This document shows positions 32,114 to 42,371 of a DNA stretch of 64,000 nucleotides, one piece after another. Source of the stretch: Isochrysis galbana. Lineage: Eukaryota; Haptophyta; Isochrysidales; Isochrysidaceae. Where the stretch lies: assembly GCA_018136815.1 (NCBI GenBank), contig JADDIW010000130.1, positions 20,610 through 84,609 on the forward strand, given 5' to 3'. Numbering within the stretch: the stretch's first letter is position 1; the number at the start of each line of letters is the position of its first letter. The notes beneath the pieces are model-generated. The model did no database searches, had not been told where the DNA came from, and saw only the letters and a list, made by a program, of their open reading frames with translations. A program made the translations under genes and the position numbers.

Positions 32114-32608
32114 TGTTATATCCTAGCCAACCCCACTAGCTAATTGGACACAACTTTTCAATCCCGGAATCCCGCCATGCCTGACGAGCCAGGTGTCCGA
32201 ATGGTACCGGGGGGAGGGGGCACTGCCCCCTCCCCTCGATATTTGTCCTCCCCCCAGTGCATGCACCGACCCTGCGCACCCCAGCACACCCTCTCCTCGA
32301 GGCCACGCTGGGGGAAAACCCCTTTCGGGTAAAACAACGCAAGGGGGGGGGGGGGGCACTCGTGAGTTTAGGGGCCTAGAGCGCTAATCTCCCTCGCGCA
32401 GGCGAGTGGCCGCGACGAGCCGCGGCCCTTCCCTCCTGGCTCTGGCGCCCCCGTCTTCTCTTACCCAAATAGTTCGAGAAGACACGTAAACACCGGAGGG
32501 GAGACCGGGGAGAGCTGCCGCTCCCCCCTCCCCTCCCTCTTCCCTTTTCCTCCTCTCTTCCCTGCGGCGGGGGCCCATGGCGCGCGCTTGCGGCCCCTCT
32601 CCAGGTCC
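32104..32608. mobile_element. retroposon-like repeat, copy 1 (partner within 46956-47826)
   Basis: About 500 bp beginning TTAATGTTATATCCTAGCC and running through CTCGATATTTGTCCTCCCCC, a poly-G run, and CCATGGCGCGCGCTTGCGGC. It matches 46971-47458 at high identity. Here it truncates ORF2 of copy B and stops at CAGGTCCCCAGA; in the other copy the element continues further. No protein frame is conserved between copies. Confidence 0.65.
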
Positions 32609-33059
32609 CCAGAATAAAAAATACTACTTACAACTGGGAATATCGGCGGCTGCACTGAGCCGCTGGCCGATGCCGCACGCCGACGCAGGTGAAGACGCAG
32701 GTGAAGATGTCCCAGCAGGCCCTGCAGAGACCCCGGCAGAGCCCGGGGGCGGGCGGGCGGGTCATCTGAGCGCCCCGGCTTGCATTAATGGTCATGTCTC
32801 GGGCCTAGGCTCCTTCAGACGGCGAAGGGGTAGCGTTGCGCACTCCCGGGGTTGCTGGAGTGCTGCAGCGGCAAACTGCGAGGATGCTGCTGAGGCCGTA
32901 GAGGTCGCCAGTCGAGCGTCTTCTCCGTGAAGGTGTGGCAGAAAGTCTCCACTTGACAAGAAAGCTGTTCATCCGGGTAGGAGAAGAGGTGTTCACCCAG
33001 CACCTCCAAATCAATGTGCCCGCCAGAGGCGGTTGGCACCTGGCCAACCTTCATCAGGA

Positions 33060-33786
33060 GTTGCACGTCACTTGGGGTGCCCGCGGTGCCGCGCACGTAA
33101 TGCCGAAAGATATTGCCGAGGCGGCGCAGCTTGTTCTGCGCCCTAGCCGATCGCCTGAGTCTCTAGCTCAGGTGCTCCCTATCCACTTCGACGAAATTTG
33201 TGTCACACTCAGAGACGTAAGGCGTGACGTCGAGGCCGTGCGGACCGACGGCATCTCGCCTCCTCGTGTCGTGATTATCAGCGAGACGAGTGGAGTAGTC
33301 TCGTCCATGTTTTTGCTTGCTGGCGCTGATGTGGCGACGTGCGATTTGTTTCCGTCCGACGTCGACTACGTTCCGCACTTCGAAGGGGACGCGGATCTCG
33401 TCCAAGACCTCGGATGGGACTTGATTATCGCGCACCCGCCGTGTACCTATCTCTCGAACGCTGGCTTAAGGTGGATCCACTCCAACCCGCAGCGCATGTC
33501 CGATACGATCTCCGCCGCAAAGCAATTCCGCCGTCGCCTGAACGCCAGGGCTCCGTTTCTAGCGGTGGAGAACCCGAAAATGCACCACTACGCCAAATCG
33601 CTACTCGGGGGTCTCGAAGCTACGCAATATGTCCATCCATGGCAACATGGAACGGGGCACACTAAGGCTACGGGACTCTACCTTTCGCCCAACCTTCCTC
33701 CGCTCATGCCGACTTGCATTGTTCCTGGTCGCCAGCCTAGCCTATTAGTGATTAGTCGTCCAAAACCCCTGATTACTAGCCGATGA
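33060..33786 (+). pseudogene. retroelement DNA methyltransferase-like domain, truncated copy
   Basis: The frame has no ATG start before about 33102. It aligns with the methyltransferase region of the 59099 ORF from DIAEAAQLVLRP and LPIHFDEIC onward. It keeps ETSGVVSSMFLLAGADVAT, WDLIIAHPPCTYLS, FLAVENPKMHHYA and HGTGHTKATGLYL. The conserved PPC and ENP motifs are those expected of cytosine-C5 methyltransferase motifs IV and VI. The copy breaks off after PTCIVPGRQ, before the SRTY segment seen in the other copy. Many substitutions but no stop over 240 codons suggest it diverged while functional and was truncated recently. Confidence 0.6.
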
Positions 33787-33849
33787 ATAGCTTAGAGGCT
33801 ATTAATCGATTAATAGCTTTAACCGAGCCCTAGCCTTGGCGTAGTTGGT

Positions 33850-34692
33850 AAGTCGACAAAGCCCGCTCTCACAGATGCCATGCGCGCATCCCGTCTTGCA
33901 TGGGCAGAGGCAAACCTACACAACAATTGGGACCTGCATGTGGACCTCGATGAAAAGTGGTTCTATGTGTACACTCATAGCGGTAAGTTGAAGCTGCCAC
34001 CTGGCGTCAAGAAGCCAAAACAAAGACTGGCATCTAAGCGGTTCATTGGAAAAGTGATGCTGTTGTGTGCGATCGCTCGTCCTTGTGCGGAACACAACTT
34101 TGATGGGTTGGTGGGCATTTGGCGTGTGTGTGAGCGTGTGCCTGCCAAGCGCGGCGACAAGCGAACAGGTTTGAAAAGGGGCGATTTGAGAACGATAGAT
34201 GTGTCGATGGATGCGGACAAATTCGAATCTATGATGAGAGAGCAGGTGATACCGGCAGTGCGACAGAAGCTTCGTTGGGCGTCTCGCGTCTTCATCCAAA
34301 TGGATAACGCGACTCCCCACAAAAGCAAGAGCAAGAACCCCAAGGAAACTTTAGAGGCTCGCCTTAAAGGTGTACTCAAAGCTCCTCGCGTGCACAACCG
34401 TCGTGCTGGCCCAGAGATTGTTTTGTTTCCGCAAGTGGCGAACTCCCCCGACACGAACGCCTGTGATCTGGGGTTCTTCAAGTCGCTAGACTCACGGTTG
34501 CCCAGGTGTCGCAACTTCAATTTGGACAAATTCACCGAGCAGTGTGAGCAAGCATTCAATGAATACCCCTCTGAGAAACTTAGTGCTCTCTTCAATACCA
34601 AAAGCATGGTGTTGGCGCGCATCGTTGAGGTGGATGGATCGAATGAATATGATTTGCCACACTGCCGTGATGTGCTCGAGGACACTGAATAG
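33850..34692 (+). pseudogene. mariner-like (plant-type) transposase, N-terminally truncated
   Basis: The homologous frame starts by about 33859 (KPALTDAMRASRLAWA), before ATG 33880. It ends at TAG 34690-34692. Catalytic motifs of Tc1/mariner DDE enzymes are present: VDLDEKWFY (first Asp), IQMDNATPHKSK (second Asp) and SPDTNACDLGFF (third Asp region). This matches plant/algal mariner-like transposases, which carry HIDEKWFY, QQDNARPH and SPDFNVLDLGFF. The N-terminal helix-turn-helix region is absent and a stop lies 50 bp upstream. The catalytic half is open throughout. With a 3' terminal repeat at 34863 but no 5' one visible, this is a 5'-truncated element. Confidence 0.75.
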
Positions 34693-34862
34693 AACACCTT
34701 TCTTTGTGACCTTGTCTATTGGTGTGAACCACACAGTTGAGAGGAAACAAAATGTTGGTGTCAAGCCCCAATGTACCCTCTCCCCTCTCATGTCCTTGGC
34801 GGGGCTCCAATGTTAGTGTCTAGCTAACTATACACTGTTTTAAGCCTCCCTGACGTCTGAGT

Positions 34863-34880
34863 AATGGAACGGAGGTAGTA
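34863..34880 (-). repeat. mariner/Stowaway-type 3' terminal inverted repeat
   Basis: AATGGAACGGAGGTAG followed by TA. Read on the minus strand it begins CTACCTCCGTTCC, the hallmark end of plant mariner-like and Stowaway elements, next to a TA target. It lies 170 bp after the transposase stop. I could not find the matching 5' end in the window. Confidence 0.65.
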
Positions 34881-34899
34881 GAAGATAGAAGCGTGGCCC

Positions 34900-35008
34900 G
34901 GGGTGTTCTTTTTTCTCTCTCTCTCCCGGCGGGGGGTTTTGTTTTCAACCCCCCCCCCCTCCGATTTGACCGTGTCTTCTCCGCCAGCGCCTTTAATTTT
35001 TGCTCCGC

Positions 35009-35040
<32 letters not shown>

Positions 35041-35047
35041 GTCTCTT

Positions 35048-35078
<31 letters not shown>

Positions 35079-35295
35079 TCTTTTCTCTCTCTCTCTTCTC
35101 TCTCTCTCCCTTTTCCTCTCCATCTCTCTCTCTCTCTCTACCTACCTACTATCTGTCTCTCTGCCTCTGCTTCAGAATCTTTCTTCTTCTTCTGCGTCCG
35201 TCTCTTCTCTCTCCTCTCCATTCTTTCCTCTCTCTTCCCGCGCTCTCCCCCCTCTCTCTCTGCACCCCCCGTCGTCTACTGCTACCTCCTACCTA

Positions 35296-35334
<39 letters not shown>

Positions 35335-36190
35335 CCCCGCGTCTTGTCTTCGCTGGCCGATGGCCCCCTTCACCTTTTATCTATTTTCTCTCTCATCTAT
35401 TCTCTCACCGCAGCCTCCCACTTGGCCCTCTCTCCCTCTCTCCCTCTCCCTCTCTCTCTCTCTCTCTTCTCTCCCTCCCTCTCCCTCTCTCCCTCCCTCT
35501 CTCTCTTCTCTCTCTTCCCTCTCTTTATTCATCTCTCCCTTCTGGGTGGGTGGCTCTCGAGCGCGAGCTCCTCCCCTTGTGTATCAGGAGGAGAGAATGA
35601 GGAGGACCAGAGATTTACATTAGAACCGCAGGAAGAGAGAGAGATCTGGGCGCGTGGGCCACCCACCAAAATTCGATGAGAAAGGGCCACCATCATCCCA
35701 CATCGCCTGCCGTTTCACGTAATTGTACCGCCTCCTCTTCTCCTCTTTCCCCCCTCCTTCTCTCATACCCTCACTTCTGGACTCTCTCCGATGGTCTCGC
35801 CTTCTTTTCTAACGAACTCACTGCCCAAACACCTCTTACTCTCTCCCCCTCCCTCCCTCTCTTCTCCCTCCCTCCCCCCCTCTCTCTCTCTCTTCCCTCG
35901 CAATCTCAGCTCTAATGGCCAAGGTGCGCTCAGCGCAGAGTGGGAACAGGGGGAATCTCTCCCCTCCCGCCCTCCTTCCTGCGCGATGCCCAGCGGCTGG
36001 GGGGTTGACCACGCGGACCTCCCGGGACCAGGCGACCCCCCTTGCCATTGGATGCGCCCTTCCAGCTCCGCTGGGAAACCCCACAGACCACCGAAGGCCT
36101 TTGGGCGCCTCAGCGCTGCCGGCAGAGAGAAAGGAGAGAAGGGGAGAGGGGGAAGGTAGAGAGAAGACCGGGGGGAGAGGGCGAGAAGAT
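34900..36190. repeat. long CT/GA-rich region
   Basis: Polypyrimidine (CT, CCT, TTC) from about 34915 to 35560, with a pure CT run at 35298-35331. More CT-rich sequence follows at 35720-35910 and purine-rich sequence at 36120-36270. Long open frames here encode only Ser/Leu or Arg/Glu repeats and are not genes. The region is the upstream flank of the plastid-lumen candidate. Confidence 0.75.
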
Positions 36191-36197
36191 AGCGACG

Positions 36198-36839
36198 ATG
36201 TGTCTTTCTGTTCTCGCCCCGCATGCGCTCATCCGAGATGAAGAGGAGAGAGGGAGAGAGAAAGGGCTATGTCCCACGCTTGCTGTTGCGAGAGGCACGG
36301 TGGCTGAGCTCTTTCCCTTCCCTCGTGGTCCTCCGCAGCTTCTCTTCCTCCTCATTGGCGTCCTTGCCTCCGTCGTCTCCGGCCTCGTCGTCGGAACGGC
36401 CGCGCGCTCCGCCGTTCGTGCGGAGCAGCCCGCGATGTCTGAGTCGCGCCGCTCAGTGCTCGCTGCTGCTCTCTTCCTGGCTCCCGCTGCCGCCTCCGCC
36501 ATGACCATCCCCGGCGTCAACGCCCCTGGCCTCGTTCCCGCCACGAAGAAGTCGGTTGGCCCGAAGCCCGAGTGGGACTCGTTCCGGGACACCTCGCACT
36601 TCTGGTCGTCGGAGGGGGTGAGAAGCATGCTCGCCCCATCGTACAATCTATCGTCACTGCCCAAACAGCCCGATGTCCTGATTCATGGTGCCACCCGGAG
36701 CTGTCGCTTTGAGCCAGCATGTGCATTCGACAAGCTCACACCCGCCCCGATCCCGCAGATTATGAACTCGGTGCCGAAGGTGAAGGGCATCGTCACGCCG
36801 AAGACGCCGGTTGGCTACGGCGCCCCCCCGAAGAACTAA
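36198..36839 (+). CDS. putative plastid thylakoid-lumen protein (213 aa as an unspliced frame)
   Basis: ATG 36198 opens the frame, but an acceptor-like CCTCCGCAG at 36330-36338 just before LLFLLIGVLASVVSGL suggests the signal peptide may begin with a small upstream exon. Two targeting segments follow each other: a hydrophobic signal (LLFLLIGVLASVVSGLVVG), then SESRRSVLAAALFLAPAAASAM, a twin-arginine style lumen leader with an ASA processing site. This bipartite or tripartite layout is what lumen proteins of secondary plastids use. The mature part is about 113 aa, with WDSFRDTSHFWSSEG and a Pro-rich end (TPKTPVGYGAPPKN). I do not recognise the mature protein; a photosystem-associated small subunit is a guess. 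Base composition is gene-like and codons are GC-ending, unlike the flanking CT repeats. Confidence 0.65.
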   Translation: MCLSVLAPHALIRDEEERGREKGLCPTLAVARGTVAELFPFPRGPPQLLFLLIGVLASVVSGLVVGTAARSAVRAEQPAMSESRRSVLAAALFLAPAAASAMTIPGVNAPGLVPATKKSVGPKPEWDSFRDTSHFWSSEGVRSMLAPSYNLSSLPKQPDVLIHGATRSCRFEPACAFDKLTPAPIPQIMNSVPKVKGIVTPKTPVGYGAPPKN

Positions 36840-37520
36840 GTGATGAAACCCTTCAGCATTTCTCTGGCGGCGTGCATGCCATGAGTCGCCCACGGGCGGC
36901 TGGAAGGATCCCGGACTCCCGCAGCAGGGGCATTGCACCGCAGGGCTAATGAAAACATTGTTCGGTCCGAACAAACACCCGGCGGTTGCCTGAGCCGAGC
37001 TGCTAGCTAGCGTGTCTCGATGACATCGTCGCACGCGCCGCTAGTATGCTGCTCTTTATGGCGGCTTCTTGCCTCCTATTACTTCTTGCGAGGCGATATT
37101 GCTTTGGTTACTACCACCTTACTTTGCACGCCGTTTCTGCTCTCACATATCACGCAGTGGTAGTGGGTATTGCTATTTGGTATGAGGCATGACGCAGCCA
37201 TCGTCTAGAAAAAACTTTTCTTGTGAGCTTTCGAAGATTCGGGCCCAGCCTGTTCCTGTTAAATGAGCCACTCTCAAGCGCTGCCCTCGATCTGGCATTT
37301 GCGGAGCACTCAACAACTAGCCCGGGCCCACACGCCCACAGAAGCGACTCGCGTGCTGCACTCTGCCGCATCCGCGATCGATCCTCTACGGTTATGAGGA
37401 CTAACCGGGGCCACTGCGCACATGTGCACGCCGTGCCTGTGCACCCGGGGCTATGGGGTGTGATTACCACTAAGCGGCGATGAAGAAACAGAGCGGGGGG
37501 GGGGGGGGGGCTTCCGCCTA
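36840..37520. other. 3' flank of the lumen-protein gene
   Basis: No gene supported. A poly-G run lies at about 37496-37510, directly before the retroelement relic. Confidence 0.4.
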
Positions 37521-37525
37521 CCACC

Positions 37526-37800
37526 CTAGGGGGGGAACTGACGAATTGGGAAGACCCATAGGTGACGCATCGAGCATGACCACTGGCTCGATATGCGATG
37601 ATGCGGAAGGGAAACGATCAGCGGGAGGCGCGGCGAAGATGGCCGGGAGTGATGGAATGGCGGGCTGGACCACCTTCTCAGCAGAGGAAGGCGGGAGGAC
37701 GGGCTTGGGCGAGGGCGAGCGCGACGACGGAGCGGACATGATTGGGCGGTTCGGGATTGATCGGCTGAGGCTGAGGGATTTTGGAGGGGTTTGGTACTGA
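37526..37800 (-). mobile_element. retroelement gag-start relic (minus)
   Basis: On the minus strand ATG near 37741 reads MSAPSSRSPSPKPVLPPSS, then AEKVVQPAIPSLPA and SHIEPVVMLD. The same words occur on the plus strand at 38984 (first 11 codons) and 40352-40530. A leader with CTCAGCCTCAGCC precedes the ATG here and at 38984. These are fragments of one retroelement gag 5' end. Confidence 0.55.
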
Positions 37801-38099
37801 TAGAGTGTTGAGAACGAGGAACGAGAACGAAAACGAGAACGAGAGCGACGAACGAAGAACGACAGACGACAGGCGAATAGAGTCCGATGGACCGACGACA
37901 CGACACGCCGCCTGACACTCAGGCGATTGCGACTGCTGGGCGACATCAACTCCAGTGCGAGTGAGATCGGTGAGGGGAGCTGCAATATATGCAAGATGCG
38001 CGAAGCCCTTGATGAAACGGCGGTAGTACGAGCACAATCCGAGGAACGAGCGGCCTTTCTCGAGCGAATTTATGTGACACGGGTCAATGGAGCGTACCG

Positions 38100-38402
38100 C
38101 TAGTGTTTACGTTAGTTTTCTGAGCCCAAGGTCTTTGGTTTTTGGGTTTTTCGTGAGTGTGAGTGATTTTGTAGCAACTTCGTCGAGTCCCACCGTGCTC
38201 CCAAGCGAGCCCCCCCGAGTTCCCGAGTCTATACCCGGAGTCAACGAATCAATACAAGTCAAGCACGCGCCTGAGCCATCCCCAGTCGCCTGCCACCAAT
38301 CAGCCCCCACAAGCCTCCTTCCCCCTTCCGCACTTCCGCGCCCTCCGTGCGTCGTGCGTCGTGCGTCGTGCGTCGATCACCATGCCCGTAGTCACTCCCG
38401 AG
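38100..38402 (+). repeat. retrotransposon 5' leader relic (partner 55138-55431)
   Basis: From GTGTTTACGTTAGTTTTCTG through GTCGAGTCCCACCGTG to ACCATGCCCGTAGTCAC this matches the leader of the retrotransposon at the right end of the window. The gag start codon is included, but after about seven codons the sequence switches to the short repeat at 38402. Confidence 0.7.
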
Positions 38403-38469
38403 GCATGGTAGGGTGAGAGTCCCCACGGGAGGGGAAGAAACCCTGAGGGAAGAGACCTGTGGTTGGGTA

Positions 38470-38925
38470 AGACCCAAACACTCCGATCAGACAACGACGG
38501 ACGACGATCAAAGGGCGATCTGTCGACGATCTTGTCTGGAACGGGAATCGCACCATAACGGAATCGAGGGGCAATCTTGCTACGCAGGATTCCAAGAGAC
38601 TTACCGAATAAGACGAGAGAAGTGCGATATGCTTAAGGGGGAGGTACGAAGAGATCGCAAATTAAACCTGATTGCCCCCAGAAGCAGATAAAGAAACGCA
38701 GGGGAGATAGCAAATTAAACCTATTTGCGAGGCGCCCGGGAGGAAGAAAGGTGGGGAAACTTCCCTTCTCTTTCGAGAGAAAGAGAGAGAGCGCTCCACA
38801 ACCCTAGATCCTAGGCGTACACGCGAAGTTTTTGACCGAGAACGAGCAGAGAAAGCAGAGAATTATAACGATAAATACCGAATGACGAAGAGAAGCCTAA
38901 CGAGTGTCGATTCGCGAATGCGACA
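38470..38925. repeat. 455-bp dispersed repeat (partner 46350-46808)
   Basis: High identity over CCCAAACACTCCGATCAGAC, TTGCTACGCAGGATTCCAAG, GCAAATTAAACCTATTTGCG and AATTATAACG. It ends at GTCGATTCGCGAATGCGACA. Here it is followed by a gag start, which suggests an LTR or 5' leader of a retroelement. No coding potential. Confidence 0.65.
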
Positions 38926-38983
38926 CACTACCTCAATACCAAACCTCCCCACTCCCTCAGCCTCAGCCTATCACTCTCGACCC

Positions 38984-40530
38984 GCCCAGCCATGTCCGCT
39001 CCGTCGTCGCGCTCGCCCTCGCCCTGTCGCATTCATCCTAGATGATGCGATTTCCAGGCTCTTGTTTCCAGGTCCTTCGCCGTGCGGCCACACGGTGAAG
39101 CTCAGGCATACCTAGGTTGGTAGGGTTCGTCCCTAGCGATCTAGAATTCGAGTTCTCGTTTCGTTCCTTCTAGCCTGTCTGTCAGGTCTAGATTCTAGGT
39201 TTCCTCCTTTCGGGTAATCTTGACCCAAAGGAGCCAGGTCGCCTGTCACTCGCTGCGCGCTTGTCTCAGGCTATCAGGTTACCTTGTGAAGGCTTGTTTA
39301 GCTTCTTGCAAGGCTTGTCGTTTCTTGTTGGGTTCCGGTTCTTTCTTGGGACTTGCTCACTTTCGTTGTCGTCCAGGCCTGTTCTTCATAGGTTTTGTTT
39401 AGCCTGGTTAGGGTTTCGTTGTCTTCCAGCGTTTGGCGTTCGTCTTGGCGTTCGGAAACTTCCTCTCACATTCCCTAGGTCCGCTACCCTTGGCTTGTAG
39501 GTCCTTGCTTCTTTCTTCTCGGTCAAGGTTTTGGCGAGCGAGTCGGTTGCTCTAGCCGCTCGAGATTTGAGGTTTAATTTGCCATCTCCCCTTGGAGACC
39601 GGTGTAGGTTCGCTTCCTAGGTGAGGGAATCTTTCCCCTTGATGCAAGCTACATGCAAGCCTTGGCCCCTTTGGTGTTTCTTCCCCTTGGTTGCTACTCA
39701 GGGTTGTTCGTTAGAAGTTCTAATAGAAGCGTCTAGAAGGTTCACGCTCAACGGCAAGATTTCCTCGGTCGTGAAGATATCTCGTTGTGATCTGTATCCA
39801 AAGTGATCGCCGTGGTCGCGCGACATGACGCTTCCCTTCGGACTCTCCGCTACGTGGGGAAGTTACAACGGAGACACGCTCCGGCCGTCGCTGCGGAGTC
39901 TCTCTCTCTCTCTCGCTCTCTCTCTCCGTCTCTCGCGACGTGTTTGAGTTATCGGTGATTTGGGGTCGCGGTTGCTTGATGATTTGCTTGGTTTGGGTGA
40001 ATGATTCCGGTGTGTTCGTGAGTCGGTGTATCTTGTTGTTCTCAGCTTCGTTGTCCGTCGTTGTTCGCTGCGTCGCTGCACTCAAGCAGCCTAGGCTCCC
40101 TCCCTGAGGGAAGAGTTCTTTGTAGGTCTAACAATCTCTTAAAACCCAACACACTAGGGCCGCTAGGAGCGCCTCGCCGCCCCACAGCCCTTCGTTCGCC
40201 GTTCGTTCCCCGTCCAGACACCCAAATGGGGTTGCCCGACCCAGTCCAGAATTTCATTCACCCGACTCCCGGTGGGGAGGAGGGCCAAAGCGCCGCGCTA
40301 GCCGCCGGTGCTGCTCGCGACGGAGTGGCTCAGAGCCCTCCGGTAGCGCTCGACTCGACACGCCCAAGCCCGTCCTCCCGCCTTTCTCTGCTGAGGAGGT
40401 GGTCCAGCCCGCCATTCCATCACTCCCGGCCACCTTAGCCGCGCCTTCCGCCGATCGTTTCCCTTCCGAATCGTCGCATATCGAGCCAGTGGTCATGCTC
40501 GATCCGTCAAGTGCAGCACAGCGCAAATAA
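38984..40530 (+). mobile_element. retroelement relics with gag fragments
   Basis: ATG 38984 gives MSAPSSRSPSP, then the frame is lost. From 39050 to 40080 there is non-coding T/G-rich DNA. At 40352-40530 a fragment reads KPVLPPFSAEEVVQPAIPS, then SHIEPVVMLDPSS, ending at TAA. An upstream stretch near 40226 (MGLPDPVQNF, ALAAGAARD) resembles the gag N-terminus at 55440 (ALAAGAPSQ). This is a mosaic of truncated copies. Confidence 0.5.
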
Positions 40531-40739
40531 CCAAGAGACAAGAGGCAAGAGACAAGAGAGAGAAATCTTGTTCAAAGTTTAGGTGGGATGGATGCCATAA
40601 TACCATGAAACAATTGGGCGAGACAAGCGCGAAAGTCTTGGAATTGCCAAGCCTGAAATACAGAATACAACACCCTAACACCCTCCCAGAATATTTTTGG
40701 GCAGGACTCCCGCAGAATCTTAAGGAGGGTTTTCTTGTA

Positions 40740-41560
<821 letters not shown>

Positions 41561-41627
41561 AAGGATAGATTTATATATATATATAAGTATCCTCCGAGAC
41601 GAGAGAAAGAAAGGGAGAGGAGAGCAG

Positions 41628-41666
<39 letters not shown>

Positions 41667-41883
41667 CCAGGCGGGAGCCCTCTGATCTCCCCACGGGATG
41701 GGGTCAAGATACGTCAATAAAGTGCCCTTATTGGTGAGAAAAGGGGGAGGGGGCCGCGACCGCACGTGCATCCCTTGAGCACAGGGGCAAGCGGGTTGGA
41801 CCCCAGACTCTCTTCTCTACTCGGGGGTGTTTCCAATGGTATCAGGGGCGGGGGGGGCGCGGCTCGCTGGGCTTGGTTGTCGA

Positions 41884-41996
<113 letters not shown>

Positions 41997-42371
41997 CAGC
42001 GGGCCTCCACCGCTCTCTCGCTGTCTCTCCCCCTCCCTCCCTCTCCCCCTTGTGGCCTCTTCCTCGCCCTCCCTCCCTCCCTCCTTCTCTCTCTGTCTCT
42101 CTCACCTGCGGCGGCCGTGTACTCCTCCCTCCGTCCCTCTCCCTCCCTCTCTCCCACGAGCCAGCAGACCCCGCCCCCCCACCCCAGCTTCCCTCTCCCC
42201 TCCCCCCCGACACCCCCCTCCCCCCTCACCCCCCCCCCCCCCCCCCCCCCGGCTGGTCCCTCCCCTCCCCTCCCCTCCCCTCCCTCCTCCCATTCCTCGA
42301 CCCCCCCGGTCCCTCCCTCCCCCATCCCTCCCCACCCCGGGGTCCCCTCCCTCCCCACGCATCCCTCGGCG

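Noticed and set aside
33826-33900. Sequence with GTAGTTGGTAAG, like a tRNA D-arm
   Set aside because: No matching acceptor stem, anticodon arm or T-arm (GTTCGA) is found around it, and the segment codes the conserved start of the transposase fragment.
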